Assembly (NCBI GenBank): GCA_945897465.1
Contig: CAMDFK010000008.1
Coordinates: 1 to 64,000 of the forward strand
From: Limnohabitans sp. Rim8
GTDB lineage: Bacteria; Pseudomonadota; Gammaproteobacteria; Burkholderiales; Burkholderiaceae_C
DNA length: 64,000 bases
Direction of reading: 5' to 3'
In this document: positions 16,374-24,982 of the stretch, in pieces
Position numbering within the stretch: position 1 is the stretch's first letter
Layout of the letters: every line of letters begins with the position of its first letter
Notes under the pieces: generated by a model
The model's input: the letters and a program-made list of their open reading frames with translations, nothing else
Databases searched by the model: none
What the model was told of the DNA's origin: nothing
Translations under genes and position numbers: made by a program

Positions 16374-17101
16374 CACAGCCAGGCCTTCAGCGCGAGACCC
16401 GAAGCCACCAATCGCGCTCCAGCCGTCGATTTCAAGGCCTGGTGCAGTCCCCAGTCCGCCCCCTCTTTAAGGCCGAACACAGGCTGTCCATGACCTAGAT
16501 TGGGACCCAAATCAAATTGCCAATCTTGCGGCGACTGGGTCAGCAAGCTGTCGAGCCCCCCTTTGAGGTGGCTTGCTGCCCTGTGGGCTGCATGCAGGGC
16601 AGGCTCGACGCTGTCAAGCCGCCATCCAGCGTTGCGCACGCCATCCCTGATGGCCCGAATACGGGCCTGATCACACCCGACCCAATAAACGCGGGTGAAA
16701 AGGCCAAAACTGAGTGGATCGGGTTGAAAATCAAAATTGACCTCTTCCGGTGTCAAACCCAGCAACTGTGACGCCTCCAGCTGCACCTCAGCAGCCCAGT
16801 CATCCCGGGGCAATTGCGCAGGCAACTCCAACACCCCCGCGATCACCTCGTCTTCGGTCAAACCTACGGAAACCCTTTGGCGCGAGCGCACGGCCAACTG
16901 ACTCAAACCGACGTCAAAACCGGATCCCCCGCGATCTGGGTCGGTACTGGTCAATTTTTCCACGGCAAGCACCCGGACACCTGCCACTTTGTACTTTGAC
17001 AGGCCCACCAATGCCCAATCAGACCCATCACACGCCAAACCCCAAGCCTGTCGCACCGAACGACGGGCCACAAGCTGCCAAAAACGAGTCCAAAATGGCA
17101 T
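16373..17101 (-). CDS. pilM: Type IV pilus assembly protein PilM, shortened and divergent
   Basis: Cytoplasmic, actin-like partner of PilN in canonical pili. At 242 aa it is well short of the usual 350. Segments compatible with the family include AWGLACDGSDWALVGL, VIAGVLELPAQLPRDDWAAE and VQLEASQLLGLTPEEVNFDF, which recalls the PilM domain contacting PilN. The C-terminal nucleotide-binding part is reduced. First gene of the minus-strand pilus operon; AGGGGGG precedes the ATG. It is divergent from ponA, the classical arrangement. Confidence 0.75.
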   Translation of the reverse strand: MPFWTRFWQLVARRSVRQAWGLACDGSDWALVGLSKYKVAGVRVLAVEKLTSTDPDRGGSGFDVGLSQLAVRSRQRVSVGLTEDEVIAGVLELPAQLPRDDWAAEVQLEASQLLGLTPEEVNFDFQPDPLSFGLFTRVYWVGCDQARIRAIRDGVRNAGWRLDSVEPALHAAHRAASHLKGGLDSLLTQSPQDWQFDLGPNLGHGQPVFGLKEGADWGLHQALKSTAGARLVASGLALKAWL

Positions 17102-17286
17102 GATCCCCCCTGTTCAAACCAAAAATGGCTTGTTTTGGTGGTTTTTTTAACATGATTTTTTTGAATAAACAATCATTTTTTAATCTTAAAGTATTTATTT
17201 ATTGCCATCCACTCTTCTTCATAGGTACAGAGTTTTTATAATGTCGGATGTGCGTGCTTTCAACGGATGCCGCCTGTTCATCACCT
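17102..17286. promoter_or_regulatory. AT-rich divergent promoter region between pilM and ponA
   Basis: This 185-base stretch is much richer in A/T than the surrounding genes, with runs of T on the plus strand. On the plus strand TATAAT at 17237-17242 is a good -10 for ponA; the -35 is weak. The pilM promoter must lie on the other strand, but no convincing box is seen. Confidence 0.5.
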
Positions 17287-19668
17287 ATGCCGCAACAAGA
17301 CACCGCATCAGACGCGCCCCACAGAACGCTCAGCCAACGCCAAGCCTTCAGCATTTGGACATGGCTGGTCAAACTGATGACCTGGGCGATGGTTTTGCTG
17401 GCAGCTGGCTTGTTTTGTCTGCTGATGGTCGTGGGAGTGGCCATGGTGACGGCTTACCCCAACTTGCCCGATATCTCGGACCTGGCCGACTACAAACCCA
17501 AACTGCCGCTGCGCGTGTTCACCGCCGATGGCCAGTTGATGGGCGAGTTTGGCGAAGAACGACGCAATCTGACCCCGATCGAAGAGATTCCACAAATCAT
17601 GAAAGACGCGGTACTGTCCATAGAGGACAACCGCTTTTATGACCACGGCGGTGTGGATTACGTGGGCATTTTGCGTGCGGGCATCGCCAACATTGGCCGT
17701 TTGAAAAGCCAAGGCGCTTCCACCATCACCATGCAGGTGGCTCGCAACGTCTACCTTTCCTCCGAAAAAACCTACACCCGCAAAATTTACGAAATCCTGC
17801 TGACCTACAAACTCGAACACCTGCTGACCAAAGACCAGATTCTGGAAATCTACATGAACCAGATTTTCTTGGGCAACCGGGCCTATGGTTTTGCCTCTGC
17901 AGCCGAAAGCTACTTTGGTAAATCACTGAAGGACATCACCATTGCAGAGGCCGCCATGCTGGCTGGACTGCCCAAAGCCCCTTCAGCCTTCAACCCCATC
18001 GTCAACCCCAAACGCGCTCGCTCACGTCAGCTCTACATCATCGAGCGCATGGAAGAAAACGGCTACATCACAGCCCGTCAAGCCACTCAAGCCAAAGCCG
18101 AGCCCTTGGCTTTGAAAACAGCGAGCAACAAAAAAACCCTGCATGCCGAGTTTGTGGCTGAAACCGTTCGGCAAATGGTGTTTGCCCAATATGGACAAGA
18201 CACATACACCCGCGGACTGAATGTCTACACGACCATTGACTCGCAAGAGCAAATGGCGGCTTACCAAGCTTTGCGCCAAGGTCTGATGGACTACGAACGC
18301 CGCCAAATTTACCGTGGCCCTGAAAAGTTCATCACCCTGCCCAACGACCCCAAACTGGCTGAGGACCTCATCGATGAGACCCTCGAAGACCATCCTGACA
18401 ACGGCGACGTGATGTCAGCCGTCGTTTTGGAGGCCTCCAGCAAAAAAGTGGTGGTGGTCCGACAAAACAGCGAGCAAATCACCATCACCGGCGCGGGCCT
18501 CAGCCCGGTTGAATCAGGTTTGTCGGACAAGGCACCCGCAGCCAAACGCATCCGCAAAGGTGCTGTAGTCCGCATTGTTCAATTGCCCAAGGGCCAGTGG
18601 GAAATCACCCAGTTGCCCGAAGTCGAAGGTGCCTTGGTGGCCTTGACCCCACAAACCGGGGCCATCCGAGCGCTGGTTGGCGGCTTTGACTTTGCCAAGA
18701 ACAAATTCAACCATGTCACCCAGGCTTGGCGCCAACCTGGCTCGAGCTTCAAGCCCTTTGTCTATTCCGCTGCCCTCGAAAAAGGCTTGTCGCCCGCAAC
18801 CATGGTCAATGACGAGCCCTTATTTTTTGATGGTGGCGTCACCGGGGGGCAGCCGTGGGAGCCCAAAAACTACGACGGCAAATTTGATGGCCCCATGAGT
18901 TTGCGCACCGCTTTGGCCAAGTCCAAGAACATGGTGTCCATTCGCGTGCTGCAATCTGTTGGCCCCCGACCCGCCCAAGAATGGGTCACCCGCTTTGGTT
19001 TTGACGCCGACAAACACCCGCCTTACCTGACCATGGCTTTGGGCGCAGGCTCGGTCACCGTCATGCAAATGGCCACGGGCTATTCGGTTTTTGCCAATGG
19101 TGGCTACTTGGTCAGCCCTCACCTGATCAACCGCATCACCGACTACAAGGATCGCCTGCTGGTTGACAGCCCCCCTGTTGAGATCAACGATGCATCGCAA
19201 CGCGTGATTCCCCAGCGCAACGCTTTCGTCATGACCAGCATGATGCAGGAAGTCACCCGCTCAGGCACGGCCGCACGCGCTCAAGCGAGCCTCAAGAGGT
19301 CTGATATTTTTGGCAAGACTGGCACCACCAACGATGCCATGGACGCCTGGTTTGCGGGCTACCACCCCCAGCTCGCTGCCGTGGTCTGGATCGGTTACGA
19401 CACGCCACGCAAACTCGGAGACCGTGAAACTGGGGGGGGGCTGAGCTTGCCCGTTTGGATCCAATTCATGGAAACCGCTGCACGTAATTTGTCGAACAGT
19501 GTATCCGCGCCTCCTGCAGATTTGCTACAAGTAGACGGCGATTGGATTTACCCAGAATTTGCTGGCGATAACGGCATCTCATCATTGGACAACGAGGTCA
19601 ACGATAAGGCGCAAGCCTTGCCTCCCGAAGAAGAGCGCAACCGGATTTTGGACCTGTTCAGAAACTGA
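17287..19668 (+). CDS. mrcA: Penicillin-binding protein 1A
   Basis: Bifunctional peptidoglycan synthase anchored in the inner membrane by an N-terminal helix (residues about 30-55). The glycosyltransferase domain has catalytic E113 in SIEDNRFYDHGG and the QGASTITMQVARN motif. The transpeptidase has SSFK at 486-489 (Ser486 nucleophile), a later SKN, and KTG at 677-679. The start at 17287 (793 aa) is chosen because TATAAT at 17237-17242 puts transcription start after the in-frame ATG at 17248. No strong ribosome binding site is visible. Confidence 0.94.
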   Translation: MPQQDTASDAPHRTLSQRQAFSIWTWLVKLMTWAMVLLAAGLFCLLMVVGVAMVTAYPNLPDISDLADYKPKLPLRVFTADGQLMGEFGEERRNLTPIEEIPQIMKDAVLSIEDNRFYDHGGVDYVGILRAGIANIGRLKSQGASTITMQVARNVYLSSEKTYTRKIYEILLTYKLEHLLTKDQILEIYMNQIFLGNRAYGFASAAESYFGKSLKDITIAEAAMLAGLPKAPSAFNPIVNPKRARSRQLYIIERMEENGYITARQATQAKAEPLALKTASNKKTLHAEFVAETVRQMVFAQYGQDTYTRGLNVYTTIDSQEQMAAYQALRQGLMDYERRQIYRGPEKFITLPNDPKLAEDLIDETLEDHPDNGDVMSAVVLEASSKKVVVVRQNSEQITITGAGLSPVESGLSDKAPAAKRIRKGAVVRIVQLPKGQWEITQLPEVEGALVALTPQTGAIRALVGGFDFAKNKFNHVTQAWRQPGSSFKPFVYSAALEKGLSPATMVNDEPLFFDGGVTGGQPWEPKNYDGKFDGPMSLRTALAKSKNMVSIRVLQSVGPRPAQEWVTRFGFDADKHPPYLTMALGAGSVTVMQMATGYSVFANGGYLVSPHLINRITDYKDRLLVDSPPVEINDASQRVIPQRNAFVMTSMMQEVTRSGTAARAQASLKRSDIFGKTGTTNDAMDAWFAGYHPQLAAVVWIGYDTPRKLGDRETGGGLSLPVWIQFMETAARNLSNSVSAPPADLLQVDGDWIYPEFAGDNGISSLDNEVNDKAQALPPEEERNRILDLFRN

Positions 19669-19705
19669 GCTGCGGATGTCCCGAATGCCCCTTTGACCGG
19701 GCCAC

Positions 19706-20035
19706 TTAGGGCTTGAACGTCAAGTTTTGACCTGATTGATCCGAGGCATAACGCGACAGGCTCTGCCAAAACTCTCCTTGGCCTTTTGTGTCTTGCCAAT
19801 GGGTGCCGTCAAACTTGTAATGAAAGCCGCCGCAACGCGCCGCCAGCCACACTTCGTGCAGGGGCTTTTGCAGATTGATCACGATTTGGCTGCGGTTAGG
19901 AAACGTCAAAGTGATCATGCCACCCACCCGTTGGTTGTCCACATCGGCATCGGTGTCATCGTTGAGGCGATCGCAGCTGATCTCTACGCCCGCCAGCAGG
20001 CGTTCAGCTTGGTCCAGAAATTCAAGGTCGGTCAT
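19706..20035 (-). CDS. cyaY: Iron donor protein CyaY (frataxin)
   Basis: Frataxin homologue that binds iron and modulates Fe-S cluster assembly with IscS. The 109-aa product has the acidic N-terminal helix ([15 protein letters not shown]), the [15 protein letters not shown] strand pair, [20 protein letters not shown] and a WQD segment, all typical of CyaY. Divergent from lptM, convergent with ponA; this placement next to lysA is conserved in related bacteria. Confidence 0.93.
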   Translation of the reverse strand: MTDLEFLDQAERLLAGVEISCDRLNDDTDADVDNQRVGGMITLTFPNRSQIVINLQKPLHEVWLAARCGGFHYKFDGTHWQDTKGQGEFWQSLSRYASDQSGQNLTFKP

Positions 20036-20047
20036 TACAATCGCAGC

Positions 20048-20287
20048 ATGTTGAAGGTGATGAAGATTCTAGTCATGCTGCATGCCCTTGTTGGCGGTGC
20101 GGCCGTATTGAGCGCTTGCGGTCAGCGGGGTCCACTGGTCCTGCCCACCACGCCCGCTTCGGCCGGGCGTGCCACCTTGCCCCAAACGCTCAATCCCTTT
20201 AGCTCATCAGCCCCCGCTGCGACCAGCGCTCCTGCATCAAGCACCCAAGCCAACAAAGCCCAACTTGTCCCGGCAGCCAGGCCTTGA
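20048..20287 (+). CDS. lptM: LptM-like (YifL) small outer-membrane lipoprotein
   Basis: A 79-aa lipoprotein precursor with a lipobox LSAC followed by GQRGPLVLP, the invariant CGQxGPL start of mature LptM/YifL. LptM helps the LPS translocon LptDE mature by promoting correct disulfides. The rest is Ala/Pro/Ser-rich. ATG at 20048 is taken; an ATG at 20060 is equally possible. It sits between cyaY and lysA, as in many proteobacteria. Confidence 0.85.
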   Translation: MLKVMKILVMLHALVGGAAVLSACGQRGPLVLPTTPASAGRATLPQTLNPFSSSAPAATSAPASSTQANKAQLVPAARP

Positions 20288-20365
20288 GATCGTCATACGC
20301 CCAGCGCCAAGCCCTGCTGACACCCGCCCTTTTGCTGCCTCCATTTACCCTCCACTTTTCAAGCC

Positions 20366-21643
20366 ATGACCGCCACCACCGAACTCCCAGGACAACCCCA
20401 CATCCACTATTCGGTCGATCAATTGCACGTGGAAGGCCTGCCGCTGTCACCACTGGCCTGCGAACATGGCACGCCTTTGTTCGTCTACTCCAAAGCGGCC
20501 ATGCTGTCGGCCCTGGACGCGTACCATCGTGGTTTTGCCGGGCGCCAGGCACAAATTTGCTACGCCATGAAGGCCAACTCCAGCCTGGCCATCTTGCAGG
20601 TGTTTGCCGAAGCCGGTTGTGGCTTTGACATCGTCTCGGGTGGCGAGCTGGCCCGCGTGCTGGCCGCAGGTGGCGATCCAGCCAAAGTCATTTTTTCTGG
20701 CGTGGGCAAAACCCGCCACGAAATGAAACAGGCCCTGCAAGTGGGCATTGCTTGCTTCAACGTTGAAAGTGAGGCCGAACTCGATGTGCTCAGCGAAGTG
20801 GCGAAGGGCATGGGCAAAGTCGCCCCGGTCAGTCTGCGCGTGAACCCCAACGTCGACCCCAAAACCCACCCTTACATCTCCACCGGCCTCAAGGGCAACA
20901 AATTCGGCATTGCCCACGAAGACACCCTGCGGGCCTACCGCCACGCGGCCAGCCTGCCGGGGCTCAAGGTGGTGGGCATTGATTGCCACATTGGCTCACA
21001 AATCACCGAGACCACCCCCTATCTGGACGCCATGGACCGCGTGCTGGACCTGGTGGCCGACATCGAAGCGGCGGGCATCCCGATTCACCACATCGATTTT
21101 GGTGGTGGTTTGGGCATCAACTACAACGGTGACACCCCGCCCCAAGCCGATGCGCTGTGGGCGCAGCTTCTGGCCAAGCTGGACACACGCGGCTACGGCC
21201 AGCGCCAGCTGATGATCGAGCCGGGACGCTCACTGGTCGGCAACGCGGGCGTGTGCCTGACCGAGGTGCTGTATCTGAAGCCCGGCGAACAAAAGAACTT
21301 TTGCATCGTTGACGCGGCGATGAACGACCTGCCCCGCCCGGCCATGTACCAGGCCTTCCACCAGATCGTGCCGGTCAAGCCGAGCGCAGGCCAAGACGCG
21401 GTGTATGACGTGGTAGGCCCGGTCTGTGAAAGCGGCGATTGGATTGGCCACGACCGCCAGCTGCAGGTAAAAGCAGGTGACGTGCTTGCCGTGCTGTCTG
21501 CAGGCGCTTACTGCATGAGCATGGCCAGCAACTACAACACCCGTGGCCGCGCCGCCGAGGTGTTGGTTGATGGCACCCAAGCGCACCTGATCCGCCAACG
21601 CGAATCGGCGTTCGACACTTTTGCTCTGGAACAACTGGTCTGA
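20366..21643 (+). CDS. lysA: Diaminopimelate decarboxylase
   Basis: PLP-dependent enzyme that converts meso-diaminopimelate to lysine, the last step of the pathway. The 425-aa protein has the PLP lysine K69 in CYAMKANSS, the CHIGSQ motif, the phosphate-binding GGGLG, EPGRSLVGNAG, and the catalytic VVGPVCESGDW. ATG at 20366 gives the standard length. It follows lptM by 78 bases and probably shares its transcript. Confidence 0.96.
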   Translation: MTATTELPGQPHIHYSVDQLHVEGLPLSPLACEHGTPLFVYSKAAMLSALDAYHRGFAGRQAQICYAMKANSSLAILQVFAEAGCGFDIVSGGELARVLAAGGDPAKVIFSGVGKTRHEMKQALQVGIACFNVESEAELDVLSEVAKGMGKVAPVSLRVNPNVDPKTHPYISTGLKGNKFGIAHEDTLRAYRHAASLPGLKVVGIDCHIGSQITETTPYLDAMDRVLDLVADIEAAGIPIHHIDFGGGLGINYNGDTPPQADALWAQLLAKLDTRGYGQRQLMIEPGRSLVGNAGVCLTEVLYLKPGEQKNFCIVDAAMNDLPRPAMYQAFHQIVPVKPSAGQDAVYDVVGPVCESGDWIGHDRQLQVKAGDVLAVLSAGAYCMSMASNYNTRGRAAEVLVDGTQAHLIRQRESAFDTFALEQLV

Positions 21644-21689
21644 AATGCAAAGGCGCCCTTCAATCGCCAGCACAGCGTTTGACGGGTGT

Positions 21690-22292
21690 TCAGGGTCGCT
21701 GTGCTGAACGCCGCAGCACACGCCAGCCCAGCAAAGCGGCCAAGATGACCGCATAGACCATCACCTCGGCAAAGTCCTGTTTGCCCGCCCTCATCCACCA
21801 AAAGTGGAGCACAGCGAGCACCGCCACACCATAAACGCCCCGGTGCAGCACTTGCCAGCGCTTACCGCCCAGCCAGCGTACGGCCCGGTTAAAAGAGGTG
21901 GCGGCCAGTGCCCACAAAATCACAAAGGCGCTGAAACCCAACCAGATGAAGGGGCGTTTGAGGATGTCATGCAACGTGTCGGCCAGATCAAAGCCCATGT
22001 CGAACCAGACGTAACACAACATGTGCAAACTGGCATAGCCAAACACCAGCAAGCCCAGCATGCGCCGAAACCGCAGCAGCTCGGGCCAGCCCAGCCAAGT
22101 GCGCAAAGGGCTCACGGCCAGCACCACACACAGGCTGCGCAGTGTCCAGTCGCCTGTGGCACGGATCAGGGCTTCAGCGGGGTTGGGGCCGAGTTGGTCC
22201 AACAGGGTTTGCGCCAGCAACCAGGTCCAAGGCAAACAGCCGAGCACCAGCAAAGCCCACCAAGCGGCGGGGTGACGCAGCGCCGCCCTCAT
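21690..22292 (-). CDS. msrQ: Heme-binding membrane subunit MsrQ
   Basis: Cytochrome-b-like inner-membrane protein (200 aa) that passes quinol or flavin electrons to periplasmic MsrP. It has about six hydrophobic helices, the FRRMLGLLVFGYASLHMLCY segment with a heme-ligand histidine, and WQVLHRGVYGVAVLAVLHF with two more histidines. These are standard for the YedZ/MsrQ family. It lies 27 bases downstream of msrP, so the two form one operon. Confidence 0.93.
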   Translation of the reverse strand: MRAALRHPAAWWALLVLGCLPWTWLLAQTLLDQLGPNPAEALIRATGDWTLRSLCVVLAVSPLRTWLGWPELLRFRRMLGLLVFGYASLHMLCYVWFDMGFDLADTLHDILKRPFIWLGFSAFVILWALAATSFNRAVRWLGGKRWQVLHRGVYGVAVLAVLHFWWMRAGKQDFAEVMVYAVILAALLGWRVLRRSAQRP

Positions 22293-22319
22293 GTCCTCAA
22301 GACTTTTCCCGCAACGTCA

Positions 22320-23315
22320 TCAGAAGAACTTTTTCAGGTCCATGCCCGCGTACAGCTGACCCACCTGCGGCTCATAGCCGTTGAACATCAGTGTTTTGCG
22401 CTTTTTGGCCAACAAACCGTCTTCGCCAATGCGCCGCTCGGTGGCTTGGCTCCAGCGCGGGTGGTCCACATTCGGGTTCACGTTGGAATAAAAACCGTAC
22501 TCTTGTGGTGCGGATTTCTCCCAAGACGTGACCGGCTGCTTGTCGGTGAAACGGATTTTGACCAAGCTCTTGCCGCTCTTGAAACCATACTTCCACGGCA
22601 CCACCAAACGCAGCGGCGCACCGTTTTGTTTGGGCATGACCTCGCCATACATGCCAAAAGCCAGCAGGGTCAGCGGGTGCATGGCCTCGTCCATGCGCAG
22701 GGCTTCTACATAAGGCCAATCCAGCACAGGGGAGCGCAAACCCGGCATGGTCTTGGGGTCGGCTTGGGTCACAAACTCCACAAACTTGGCGCCCGGCAAA
22801 GGCTCCACACGCCGGATCAAATCGGCCAGCGAATAGCCCACCCAAGGAATCACCATCGACCAGCCTTCCACGCAGCGCAAGCGGTAAATGCGCTCTTCCA
22901 TGGCGCCCCATTTCATGAGGTCTTCCAGGTTCACCCGGGCCGGCTTTTTCACCAAACCCTCGATCTCCACGCTCCAGGGATCGGTCTTGAGGCTGTGGGC
23001 CCGCTTGACGGGATCGCCCTTGTCGGTGCCGAATTCATAGAAGTTGTTGTAAGAGGTGGCGTCTTTGTAGGGGGTGGGCTTGTCCATCACCATGGCGCCG
23101 CTCAGCTTGGAGGGGACCGAAGGCAGCGCTGGCAATTGCCCGGGCCTTGCCATTTGCGCTTGCGCATCGCGCAGGGCCCAAGCCGACAAAGCCAAGCCCG
23201 CAGAACCGGCGGCCAGCTGTCGCAACAGTTCACGTCGAGATTGGTACGCCGCTTGACTGGTGATGTCGCTGGGCACAGGATGTAAAAATCCAGAGGATGA
23301 AGAACGGATGATCAT
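22320..23315 (-). CDS. msrP: Periplasmic methionine sulfoxide reductase MsrP
   Basis: Molybdopterin enzyme that repairs oxidised methionines in envelope proteins. The 331-aa precursor has a twin-arginine signal ([20 protein letters not shown] around residues 25-45). The Moco-ligating cysteine is in [15 protein letters not shown], with downstream [19 protein letters not shown] and the [14 protein letters not shown] [14 protein letters not shown] at 23315 is selected because it places the RR motif correctly. It is upstream of msrQ. Confidence 0.95.
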   Translation of the reverse strand: MIIRSSSSGFLHPVPSDITSQAAYQSRRELLRQLAAGSAGLALSAWALRDAQAQMARPGQLPALPSVPSKLSGAMVMDKPTPYKDATSYNNFYEFGTDKGDPVKRAHSLKTDPWSVEIEGLVKKPARVNLEDLMKWGAMEERIYRLRCVEGWSMVIPWVGYSLADLIRRVEPLPGAKFVEFVTQADPKTMPGLRSPVLDWPYVEALRMDEAMHPLTLLAFGMYGEVMPKQNGAPLRLVVPWKYGFKSGKSLVKIRFTDKQPVTSWEKSAPQEYGFYSNVNPNVDHPRWSQATERRIGEDGLLAKKRKTLMFNGYEPQVGQLYAGMDLKKFF

Positions 23316-23671
23316 GGGATAGGCCTGCTGGTGAAAAGTCGCCCTTTCATTGTGAACGGTCTTGATCACTTTTGCACAAAGGGGCCAAACACCTTGCAAC
23401 AAGATGCAAGCACGGCAACGGCCACGGATAACGCATAACGTCACTGCATCTCGCTGAGATATCACTGAGATTCAGACGGCTCCAGCCCATGTCACTGACA
23501 CCAAGTCACTTTTCAGGCACGGATGATCAAAACAGGGGACCAAACGCCCGTCATTTTCATGAGTGGCGAGAGCTTGCCACAGGACACCGTGGCGGCACAC
23601 CAATCGATCGTTCGATCGGCAGACCCACTGATCTTCTGGGCCTTGCGGTCTGCGGGGCTTGGGCCCCGTGT
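23316..23671. other. Intergenic region between msrP and ccsB
   Basis: No convincing gene is seen in these 356 bases. An inverted pair GCAGACC / GGTCTGC near 23620-23655 and a GGGGCTTGGGCCCC hairpin just beyond the ccsB stop could slow polymerase leaving ccsB, but there is no T tract. CGATCGTTCGATCG at 23605-23618 is a near-palindrome. Confidence 0.4.
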
Positions 23672-24982
23672 TCACAAGGTTCCGTAACTGTGCAAGCCGC
23701 TCAGGAACATGTTGACCCCTAGGAAGGCAAAGGTCGTGATGCCCAAGCCCACCAAGGCCCACCAAGCGGCCACGGTGCCGCGCAAGCCCTTCATGAGACG
23801 CATGTGCAGCCAAGCCGCGTAGTTCAACCACACGATCAGCGCCCAGGTCTCTTTCGGGTCCCAACTCCAGTAGCCGCCCCAGGCCTCTGCCGCCCACAAA
23901 GCGCCCAAAACGGTGGCGATGGTAAAAAAGGCAAAACCCACGGCGATGGATTTGTACATCACATCGTCGAGGATTTCGAACGAGGGCAGGCGCTCGGCAA
24001 TGCGGCGACGGCCCATCAAAATGCCTGCCACGATGAAGGCGGAGATGCCGAAGTAAACCATCCAATAGCTGCTGGTCTGGTCATTGGCCGATTGGCGGAA
24101 CACCACCGGCTCAAAGCACAACACAATGCCCAGCAGCCACAAAGGCGCCAACTTGTACCAGCGCGTCTCAGTGGCTTGCTGCTTGATCAGGTAGGCAAAA
24201 GCCACCATGGCCGCCAGGGCGAAGGTGCCGTAGCCAATGAAGTTGGCCGGGACATGGATCTTCATCCACCAGCTTTTGAGGGCGGGCACCAGGGGCTGGA
24301 TTTCGTGCGCCTCACGCACCAGCGTGTACCAGAGCAAAAAGCCCACCGCTGCACTGACCACCAGCATCACAAACGCACCCAAAGCACGGGTTTTGTACTG
24401 AGCTTCGTAGTACAGGTAAAACGCTGCTGTCATCCAGCAGAACATGATGAAGACTTCGTACAGGTTGCTCACCGGAATGTGTCCGATGTCCGGCCCCAAC
24501 TGGTGGCTTTCATACCAGCGCACCAAGGTACCGATCAAGGCCAGACCCACCGCCACCCATGCCATGCGTGAGCCCAAAGATTCCATCGCGTCAGCCTGAC
24601 CCCGGATGAATATGCCCGCCCAGTAAAAGACGGTGCTGATGAAAAACAGCATGCTCATCCACAGGATGGCCGATTGGCTGGAGAGGAAATACTTGAGCAG
24701 GAACACCTGCTCGGACCGGGCCAAATCACCCTGGTAAAGGTAAATGGCCAGCAGCGACAGGCCCGTGACCACCAGCATCAGTGTTCGCAGCGGCCGCCAA
24801 AACCAAGCCAACCAGATCACCGCTGGCAAACTGCAAATCAGAATGGCCTGCTCGTACACGTCCATCGCGTGTTGGTAACGGGTGAACGCGTAAACCGTGC
24901 CAAGCAGCGCCAGCAGGGCAAAGCCCCAATCGAGCGTCGTGCGGCTGGAAAAATAACCAGGATTCAAAGTGACAGTCGTCAT
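23672..24982 (-). CDS. ccsB: Cytochrome c maturation protein CcsB (ResC)
   Basis: Membrane subunit of system II cytochrome c biogenesis, which exports and presents heme for attachment to CXXCH. The 436-aa protein is mostly transmembrane and has the tryptophan-rich WWD heme-handling motif at 368-380 (WGGYWSWDPKETW), plus flanking periplasmic histidines. Its start overlaps the resB stop by four bases (ATGA), so the two are translationally coupled. Confidence 0.94.
   Translation of the reverse strand: MTTVTLNPGYFSSRTTLDWGFALLALLGTVYAFTRYQHAMDVYEQAILICSLPAVIWLAWFWRPLRTLMLVVTGLSLLAIYLYQGDLARSEQVFLLKYFLSSQSAILWMSMLFFISTVFYWAGIFIRGQADAMESLGSRMAWVAVGLALIGTLVRWYESHQLGPDIGHIPVSNLYEVFIMFCWMTAAFYLYYEAQYKTRALGAFVMLVVSAAVGFLLWYTLVREAHEIQPLVPALKSWWMKIHVPANFIGYGTFALAAMVAFAYLIKQQATETRWYKLAPLWLLGIVLCFEPVVFRQSANDQTSSYWMVYFGISAFIVAGILMGRRRIAERLPSFEILDDVMYKSIAVGFAFFTIATVLGALWAAEAWGGYWSWDPKETWALIVWLNYAAWLHMRLMKGLRGTVAAWWALVGLGITTFAFLGVNMFLSGLHSYGTL

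Noticed and set aside
17248..17286. Earlier ATG at 17248 as the start of PBP1A
   Set aside because: TATAAT at 17237-17242 would place the transcript start at or after this codon; the ATG at 17287 is preferred, though not proven.
23603..23618. Second operator for the TetR regulator near msrP/ccsB
   Set aside because: It shares CGATCGTTC with the 14-mer at 12423 but lacks the outer symmetric bases, and the neighbouring genes are unrelated.
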